Shown: in pieces, positions 58,701 through 64,000 of the stretch
Position numbering within the stretch: the stretch's first letter is position 1
Layout of the letters: each line of letters opens with the position of its first letter
DNA from: Melieria omissa
Taxonomy: Eukaryota > Arthropoda > Insecta > Diptera > Ulidiidae
Assembly: GCA_963971225.1 (NCBI GenBank)
Contig: OZ020269.1
Coordinates: 93,682,865 to 93,746,864 of the forward strand
Direction: 5' to 3'
Length of the DNA stretch: 64,000 bases
Notes under the pieces: generated by a model
The model's database searches: none
Told to the model about the DNA's origin: nothing
What the model saw: only the letters and a program-made list of their open reading frames with translations
Program-made: the position numbers and the translations under genes

Positions 58701-59186
58701 ACGACAAAGTTTAGTCCCAACGATCTGATTTTCAGTTTCGATATCCGGGCCGTGAGTGACAATCGGCTGATCCAAGCACTGCAGGACAATGAGCCAGAAT
58801 CCGACGCACAGGTGTACGAGACCAGGCGACACGTAGCAGCGCAGAGAATCGAAGCGGAAAAGGCTAAATGGAAACAACGGTACGACCGCCAACATCAACG
58901 CCCACAGATGTATCACGAAGGTCAACTGGTAGTCATCGATCATGTCCCGACCGCAACGGGGGAGTCACATAAGCTTGAGCCGAAGTATAAGGGGCCTTAT
59001 ATCGTGACCAAAGTATTGGATTACGATCGATATGTTGTGGAGGATTTACCCGATACCACGCATTCCCGCAGACGCTACTGTAACATCATGGCGACCGACC
59101 ACATGAAGCCTTGGTGTTACCCCAGCCCAGACATAGACGACAACGGCAGCGATGACGACGAGCAGATGAGCGGCGAGTCATCCTAG
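55710..59186 (+). CDS. gag C-terminus and pol: protease, reverse transcriptase, RNase H, integrase
   Basis: 1158 codons open. Zinc knuckles CFNCNEYGHIAVKC (68-81) and CTKCSKAGHEAKDC (90-103); protease VDTGSDRS (141-148); reverse transcriptase with LDMTSGYYQIP and MPFGLVNAP; RNase H with HTDASSIGLSG; integrase with an H-H-C-C zinc domain (about 797-829) and D865, D924, E960 spaced as DD35E; then a GPY-type C-terminal module (KYKGPYIV). The order PR-RT-RH-IN is that of Ty3/Gypsy. The catalytic YxDD box reads YVDE (443-446): the second Asp is Glu, which should cripple polymerisation. No env follows; the stop is 24 bp before the 3' LTR region. The apparent start is only the frame entry after the frameshift. 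Confidence 0.92.
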   Translation: MIHGLQDMGLTRTLLAMHFGTTDELLRSLENLGMTTGTPSVSSRTEVRQLNAPMEPQQNPNKQRGPKCFNCNEYGHIAVKCPLPQKKQRCTKCSKAGHEAKDCRGGTRATVAKISAHVDGDTIPPIIKTVHVFGKHLHALVDTGSDRSLIRRGAVPPATEVVPAQKTFRGFGGATVQATQAVRTEIELDSKPATATLYIVPDNSLSQDILLGRDILCPPNKRLTIESGVMQLKTKATDPEFHIHDGLHQEQHAALRALLGEYDGCFAEGLPTLGRCTTTTMQITVATDKPIVGKRYQVPLARQSELSAIIQDLLAHDIIRPSTSPHAASVVLVKKANGESRMCVDYRAVNAVTVKKQFPMPMVEEQLSKLAGGKYYTILDMTSGYYQIPMQEESKQYTAFLTHEGLFEHNVMPFGLVNAPMYFQEMITKLIATLSNRKRVISYVDEVIIATPTVDEGLQVLREFLEAVKKAGLTLRPSKCTFMETEVKFLGHTVNAAGISPGNEKTECIENFPIPTNVLEVRQFLGLTGFFRKFVEKYSHVAQPLTTLLRKDAPFVWHQEHEEAFAELKAIITRRPVLVIYDVGKQHEVHTDASSIGLSGMLLQQEGNGWKPVSFYSRRCTPAETRYASHELEVLAIVETLERFRFYLLGTHFTVATDCNAIVTTKATTPLPPRIARWWLRLQEYNYDCIHRKGTNMQHVDGMSRAPGLPPREPGTVAESILSVAATETTDWVYAVQMQDRKLTEIVKALSGGDSPNAAQIKQDFELHTGRLYRKVEGQRKLVIPRAVRWRIARACHDNSGHFGLEKTLQGIRKDFWFPRMRRYVKSYIASCPQCCYAKVKGGKPESQMHESDTQPIPFRTLHLDHLGPFPKSKRGNVHVIVLVCAFSKYAMLKAVRNTKTTPVIQMLTEVMSIFGQPRRVITDRGTAYTSKEFANFVERYDIQHIKTAVRTPRGNGQVERVNKTLLTALKCSVDEVRNWDTMLHTIQWSMNSQENATTKFSPNDLIFSFDIRAVSDNRLIQALQDNEPESDAQVYETRRHVAAQRIEAEKAKWKQRYDRQHQRPQMYHEGQLVVIDHVPTATGESHKLEPKYKGPYIVTKVLDYDRYVVEDLPDTTHSRRRYCNIMATDHMKPWCYPSPDIDDNGSDDDEQMSGESS

Positions 59187-59212
59187 GGGATGAAGGTCAG
59201 GAGAGGCCGAGC

Positions 59213-59353
59213 TGTCACGGACAGGGTGGCAACTCGGGAAGTTGCTACGGGGTAGTCGCGTAGGTGGGCACGCTGCCGGTGCACAATTACTTTTTACACA
59301 AAATTGTTAACGACTTTTATTTATTAAAATGTGTTAATAAACCATCCTTGACA
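59213..59353 (+). repeat. 3' LTR
   Basis: Identical by eye to the 5' LTR over 141 bp; followed by the CATT duplication. Confidence 0.92.
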
Positions 59354-60446
59354 CATTTGATTACTAACAGAATTTTACAAATAACATTGAAAGTATGTTT
59401 AAAAGAATCGAAAAAACGACAAGTGTTTCGATTTAGTAAAATAATTTTGGTTATTGATGGCGATGGTGATATGGCAGTGGCCGTCGTTCAGCTGTTTAGT
59501 GCGTTGAATTACGAGTATACAGTGACGCCTGATCTCTCTTCGACTTCCTGTAGTAGCCAATACTAAAACATAGATTAAACCGACTTTCATTTCGGCGGTA
59601 GCGGTCTCACAAGGACATGTTCCGTAATGTTCGCAAAACTTCTTTCATAGATACAGGAATTCAACAAAACTTCCTTCTCACCATCAGAACTTCAGAAGCA
59701 ACAAGAATTATATGACAAAAATGTTTTTCCTTCACGGAAATTACATCATGCAACGAAGGGTTAAATAAATATCGAAAAAACATGTTCTATGGTAATCCTG
59801 CGTTTTTTTACATTAATGTTGTGGTAATGCTTGAAATGCAACCCAGATTCCATACAAAATACCAAAAACAAACATCAGCTACTTCGATCGTGCAAAACAA
59901 ACCACCGTATGCTTGAAAATGTTCTACTTCAGTGCTGCACTTCAGTCTTGTTCTACTTCAGTGTTGTTCTACTTCCGTGTTGTTCCACTGCAGTATTGTT
60001 CTACTTCATTGTTGTTCTATTCCAGTGTTGTTCTACTTCAATGTTGTTCTACTTCAGTGTTGTTCTATACTTCAAGGTGCTTGAAGTTCTATTGTCGTTT
60101 CGTGCAGTATTTGTATGAATCTCAAAAGCTTCTTTCACTGAAGTGCTTGTTTTGTAGTGAAAGTGAAGAAGAGCGGCAGTATTTGAAAGCACAGCGATGG
60201 CTTGCAAGTCATTTCTATAGTGCTTGCGCAGCTCTTTAGTACATACTCGTAGTTTTGTTGAATTTTTATTAAGGTTTTTAAGGTAATAATTACAAAAACC
60301 TAATAATACTATTTTGTTTTAACAAAATTGTATTAACTGTAATTGAAATTATTCCAGTTATATAAGTCGTCCACCAATGGTGACAATTTTTCACATTCAC
60401 TTTCATGGTGTTTATTTTGATAATTATTCCATTAGTCACATTAAAA

Positions 60447-61278
60447 CAGTGCTGTGACTAATGTATTAAAGTAGTGTAACTAATTACGTAGTATATTACT
60501 TTTGCTTTAAAAATGTAGTGTAACTAGTTACTTTTCCCATAAGTAATCACCTTCAGTAATATTATTACTTTTTTTCAAGTTACTTATTACAATACAGTCG
60601 TGTCTGGATATAGTGAACCCCCTATATAGTGAACACCTCGATATAGTGAACACCCAAATTTTGACATCGAGCCTCTAAATATAGTAAAAATTTTCAAGCA
60701 AAAAACAAAAAGGGTATTTTGAGCAAATAAAACGAGTTTTTGAACAAATATGTTGACCTTGATATAGTGAACAACTTCAATACAGTGAACAGGCCTTGCA
60801 ATAATTAGTTCACTATATCCAGACACCACTGTATTACTTTTTAGTCAACAAAGTTCTAACTTTCATGTAAAACAGCAGCACTGATAACATAATTAAAATG
60901 TATTACAATTATACAACGCTGCACTTTTTCATACTAAACATAGCTCGCGTATTTCATTTCCAATTGAGTTTGGTAGTGGGAAAACAATTAACATTTGCAA
61001 GCAAATTCAAGCAGTTTTAACAAAAAAGGTAACAAAATTCAAATTGTAATTCAAAATGAAACAAACATTTAACCTAATTGTTTTTTTGCAGAATGACTAC
61101 TTTTAATAGCTGGAAATTCCGCAAATATTTCGATTTGTTGACGGAAAATAATATATTACTTTTTGTGATACATTACTTCACATTTCCAGTAATAAGTAAT
61201 GTCACGATATTACTTTCAAATGTCAGTAATGTGTAATAAGTAATATGTTACTGTCAAAAGTAATAAGTCCCAACACTG
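60447..61278. mobile_element. hAT-type non-autonomous element with a nested MITE
   Basis: Ends CAGTGCTGTGACT / AGTCCCAACACTG, imperfect inverted repeats. Flanking CATTAAAA and CACTCAAA match at six of eight bases, as for a decayed hAT duplication. Subterminal TAATAAGTAATRTTACT motifs are frequent. Without the nested 237-bp element it is ~590 bp. Block 1 lacks it (46370-46385). Confidence 0.7.
60595..60831. mobile_element. 237-bp TA-flanked MITE nested in the hAT element
   Basis: Ends CAGTCGTGTCTGGATATAG / CTATATCCAGACACCACTG, one mismatch over ~24 bp, with TA on both sides (60593-60594, 60832-60833). The ATATAGTGAAC motif recurs four or more times inside. Pogo/Tc1-like ends; no transposase. 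Confidence 0.85.
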
Positions 61279-61659
61279 CACTCAAATGACTGTTTTTTTA
61301 TTTGTTAACCATAAAAATATAAAAAGAAAAAAATTAACAATAAAAACTCGGTTTTATGCTCATTTTCCACTTCAAAATGTTTATTCAGTCGTACACAAAG
61401 TACGATAAAATGTGATAGGCCGATGCCATCGTTGTAGCGTTGAAGACCGCTGCTGCTTTCGCCAGAATCGGGTCTTGAACCACACTTCACTGATGGCAGT
61501 TGTGATTTGGATTTGAAATAGTGAAAGACTTTATCTATCGAGCTTTGAGATCAAACGGAGAATAACTCTTGCATTCAGAAATTGCTTTGGCTCACTTTGG
61601 GCTCAGTAGGCAATTGAGAACTTATGCTCTACAAGGCATTTAATATCGCCGTCTTCTTA

Positions 61660-61930
61660 CATAGTGGACGTTGTTGACCACCGATGAAAGTGTTTTGAGG
61701 GCATTCGAGATATACTTCGCCAGAACTTCGTCTGTATTCGGTGGAATAGCGAGCTGTATGAACTTTGCAGGGACATGGACATAGTCCAGCACGAAAAATT
61801 GCAGCGGTTGTGCTGGCTGGGCTCTTTTACGCGCATCTCTGATGATGCAAAGCAAGGCGGGTCTATGAGACGGTACCCTCAGGTAAGCGACGCGGATGTG
61901 GGCGACCACATGTACGTTGGGAAAATGTTT
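61660..61930 (+). pseudogene. LINE reverse transcriptase C-terminal scrap
   Basis: The plus strand reads CIRWNSELYELCRDMDIVQ, LQRLCWLG and ISDDAKQGGSMRRYPQ, a strongly decayed version of the region at 14290-14724. Truncated at both ends. Confidence 0.6.
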
Positions 61931-62015
61931 GCTTGAGTGTGCTTATTTTTTATTTATGCTTTTTTCAATATGTAAACAACCATTGCGACTACTTTCGATG
62001 ACCGCCAGCAGCCAG

Positions 62016-62290
62016 CCGACCTTCCGACTGCGACTGCGTAATGCCGGCGAAGATGTGCTAAACCTGTTGCTTTGCCATTTATGGACATAAGTGTACAGTA
62101 AAGTGCCGCACTGAGTGTTGGCCATCAATCCGAGTGATCAAACTTCTTCTACGCCACATTCAGTGAATCGACCGATGTCGCAAGCGCGTGAAGCGAGTGC
62201 GCAGCTGATTTGCTTTAATTGTAATTCGGTTTTTAGTTTGACTTGACTGATTTTTGTTTTGTATTATAAATAAATTTTAAGCATTGTTTG
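62016..62290 (+). pseudogene. decayed copy of peptide gene 4
   Basis: Upstream flank (GCCAGCAGCCAGCCGACCTTC, AATGCCGGCGAAGATGTGCT) and 3' flank (GATTTGCTTTAATTGTAATTCGG) match block 1. Between them ~300 bp are gone, including promoter, start codon, signal peptide and first cysteine. Only the last codons RCRKRVKRVRS and the stop (62206-62208) remain, unchanged at the protein level. Not expressible as a secreted peptide. Confidence 0.85.
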
Positions 62291-62329
62291 TAACTTGGGA
62301 TCTTGGAATATTCGGTGTGGGCCACAGTC

Positions 62330-63080
62330 ATGTTCATGTTCAGCTTAAAACGGCTAGATAGCAACAATCCCACACTTAGGCCAAGATACTGGACCATTTT
62401 GATGCCATAAAACGGCTTAAACTAACTTGATTACTCCTCTGGACGATGTTATAAAGCTAAGTAGGTTTTTAACATCTATGCAGGATGTTTCTGCCAGGTT
62501 TGAAAGAAACAGAGGAGATGCTGCACTTTTCTTTTCTTTTCTTTCTTCCACTTCAGCGCAATCGCAACTTCTACAAAAGTCTCTTGGGTTGACACCCAGT
62601 CTGATGGCGTGTGCTGATGACGTGTCTGATGAGAGTCCTTGTTAGAATGGATATCTGCGCCCTTTTGAGGCCTAGGATACTTGCAGTCCACTTCGACAAT
62701 TCACTTGGCTGTTGCGCATGAGAAGAAATTATGCCAACGCTCCTGAGCTGTCCGGATTGCCTTCAATGTTGCGGTGCCCAGGCACCCAGATGAGGTAAGT
62801 ACTGTAGTACTTGCTATATCGGTTAGAGATCTGCGGCACTCAGTGAGAGACTTTGTGTTGTCCACGCAATAATCCATAGCTTTAAGCGCAGCTTGGCCGT
62901 CAGAGAAGATGAAGACTTGCTTCCTTCTGTTAGGCGTTAGATTCAGGTTCAGAGTGACCTCCTGGATAGCGATCATCTCCGCCTGATTTACACTGCACTG
63001 ATCCGGGAGTCGGATAGACATTTCAATCTCCAGGTCTGGGGAGAATACGTCACCTGGAACCTTCCCGTCCAGCCTGGATT
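62330..63080 (-). pseudogene. I-like element remnant, block 2 copy
   Basis: The minus strand keeps SVNQAEMIAIQE and KQVFIFSDGQAALKAMD of the RNase H core (62880-63005) and an AQERWHNFFSCA stretch. Collinear with 51305-52110. Confidence 0.75.
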
Positions 63081-63300
63081 TATATTTTATATTTATACAT
63101 TCAGTTTACAGTTGAATTACTTACAGGCTATGGGAAACAATTAATTCTTATATACATTTTCATTGTAAAGGAAATTTCACAGGCTATAATATGGTAACAA
63201 ATTTATTATAACTTGATAATAAATTGTATCGAGAAAAAATCCCTTTTTACAAATTTTATATAAAAACAAAAATATTTTTCGCTTAAAACTTCTTTTTAGT

Positions 63301-64000
63301 ACATACTTACTTACTTACTTACTTAACTGGCCATAACAACCCGTTATCGGGTTACGGCCTGCCGCAAAACTTCTCTCCAGGCGCCTCTGCTTTGCGCGCG
63401 CCTTCTCCAGTTAGTAACACCAAGAGATGACAGGGCCTCTTCAACTTGGTCCTTCCACCGGAGACACGGCCTCCCTCTTCACCGTCGACCTCCAACCATC
63501 GCATCGAACACCTTTTTCGCCGGGGCTTCGTCGTCCATGCGGCAGACATGACCGAGCCAGCGTAGCCGCTAGATGTTTATTCGCTGCGCTACGTCCATGT
63601 CCTTATACAGCTCATACAGCTCGTTATTGGTTCGTATACGATAGTCGTCACCAACACGAACAGGGCCGAAGATTTTGCGAAGTACCTTCCTCTCGAACAC
63701 TCCAAGGGCCGCTATGTCGTTTCGTGACATTGTCCATGCTTCAGCGCCATAGAGGAGCACGGGCAAGATAAGCGTCCTATAGAGTGCAAGTTTTGTCGGT
63801 CGAGAGAGGTCTCTACTTCTCAATTGCCTACCGAGACCGTAGTAGCACCTGTTGGCAAGAGTTATCCTTCGCTTTATCTCCAGGCTGACATCATTGCTGC
63901 TGTTGATGGCGGTGCCAAGGTAGACGAATTCCTTGACAACTTCAAAAGTATACCTGTCGGCCTCGACGTGAGACCCTAGCCGCTGCGAGTCCCTGTATGT
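63301..64000 (-). pseudogene. LINE 3' part, runs off the window
   Basis: 3' tail (TTAC)n at 63305-63322. The minus strand encodes, from the window edge inward, SHVEADRYTFEVVKEF, LGTAINSSNDVSLEIKRR, SRPTKLALYRTLILPVLLYG, GVFERKVLRKIFGPVRVG and NELYELYKDMDVAQRIN. A stop near 63570 and shifts further on break the frame. This is the best copy of the LINE family seen at 3.4, 22.8 and 36.8 kb; its reverse transcriptase core would lie beyond 64000. Confidence 0.8.

Larger units (their letters stand above)
54263..59353 (+). mobile_element. Ty3/Gypsy LTR retrotransposon with identical LTRs
   Basis: 5091 bp. Both 141-bp LTRs begin TGTCACGG and end CTTGACA (54263-54403 and 59213-59353). I find no difference between them, so insertion is very recent. 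The target duplication is CATT (54259-54262, 59354-59357). After the 5' LTR, GTCAGAAGTGGGAT could be a primer-binding site matching the 3' part of a tRNA-Leu, offset by a few bases from the LTR edge. A purine-rich AGGGGATGAAGG/AGGAGAGG tract precedes the 3' LTR. It encodes gag and pol but no env, so it is not an infectious-type errantivirus. Confidence 0.95.
54145..59760. mobile_element. TTAA element, natural size ~0.5 kb, carrying the LTR element
   Basis: Ends CCCTTCGCTGCATG and the inverse CATGCAACGAAGGG with TTAA on both sides (54141-54144, 59761-59764). Element A reads through here with a single TTAA (near 45830). A related partial copy lies at 15208-15543. Non-coding apart from the LTR element. 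Confidence 0.85.
53809..60249 (-). mobile_element. TIR element A' containing a nested TTAA element and LTR retrotransposon
   Basis: Inverted ends CGGGTACGTACTAAAGAGC (left) and GCTCTTTAGTACATACTCG (right). The interior matches element A reversed: the array of GTTCTACTTCAGTGTT units at 59920-60075 and TTCTACTTCACACCG units at 54080-54138. Without its passenger (54145-59760) it is about 0.8 kb. No coding capacity of its own; foldback-like structure. Confidence 0.75.
60250..63282. repeat. segmental duplication block 2
   Basis: Counterpart of block 1. Homology covers 60250-60440, 61350-61580, 62000-62300 and 62330-63282. Interruptions specific to this block are the hAT-type MITE (60447-61278) and a LINE fragment (61660-61930). 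The ~300-bp loss at 62150 destroys the peptide gene. Confidence 0.8.

Noticed and set aside
59187..59212. An env gene downstream of pol
   Set aside because: Only about 26 bp lie between the pol stop and the 3' LTR, so there is no room for env.

Overview
The window looks like nuclear DNA of a higher fly, most likely a tephritid-type fruit fly. This is inferred from short GT-AG introns, a TATA/Inr-type promoter, AATAAA signals, an insect group V-type chitin deacetylase, CAA/CAG-rich intergenic islands and a mix of Tigger, mariner, hAT, piggyBac-type, CR1/Jockey, I-like and Ty3/Gypsy elements. It is gene-poor, AT-rich and dominated by nested mobile elements. There is no bacterial operon, CRISPR array or viral genome.

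Layout. 1-4.6 kb: non-coding DNA with small retroelement scraps. 4.6-9.9 kb: three small genes (5920, 7642, 9504) for secreted cationic peptides sharing a C-X10-C tail motif; the first two lie in tandem ~1.3 kb units. 10.2-15.5 kb: tandem repeats, TTAA-flanked MITEs and a LINE fragment. 15.5-31 kb: CAA-rich single-copy-looking islands separated by a mariner (17.7 kb), MITEs, a 2.1 kb TTAA element with nested LINE pieces (22.5-24.6 kb) and a ~1.8 kb minisatellite of ~21-bp units (26.5-28.3 kb). 31.4-37.7 kb: a Tigger remnant interrupted by a mariner-type element, a TTAA element, a 55-bp-arm hairpin and a decayed mariner holding a LINE scrap. 39.8-41.0 kb: a CR1/Jockey-like reverse transcriptase remnant. 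41.5-42.9 kb (minus): the best-supported gene, a three-exon secreted chitin deacetylase with intact catalytic motifs and paired GATA sites upstream of its TATA.

43.3-64 kb: I-like and SINE-like remnants, then an old tandem segmental duplication (block 1 ~46.2-52.3 kb, block 2 ~60.25-63.28 kb). Block 1 carries a fourth C-X10-C peptide gene (50888); in block 2 the same gene is reduced to its last codons. Between the blocks are a candidate two-exon proline-rich secreted peptide gene (minus, 52671-53573) and a four-level nest: a 5.1 kb Ty3/Gypsy element with identical 141-bp LTRs, inside a TTAA element, inside a TIR element, inside the duplicated region.

The host genes seen are all for small or secreted extracellular products: cationic and proline-rich peptides of possible immune or epithelial role, and a chitin-modifying enzyme of probable gut role. 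Several insertions can be checked inside the window because an uninterrupted copy of the same host sequence is present elsewhere in it. All calls come from reading the sequence; no database search was made.
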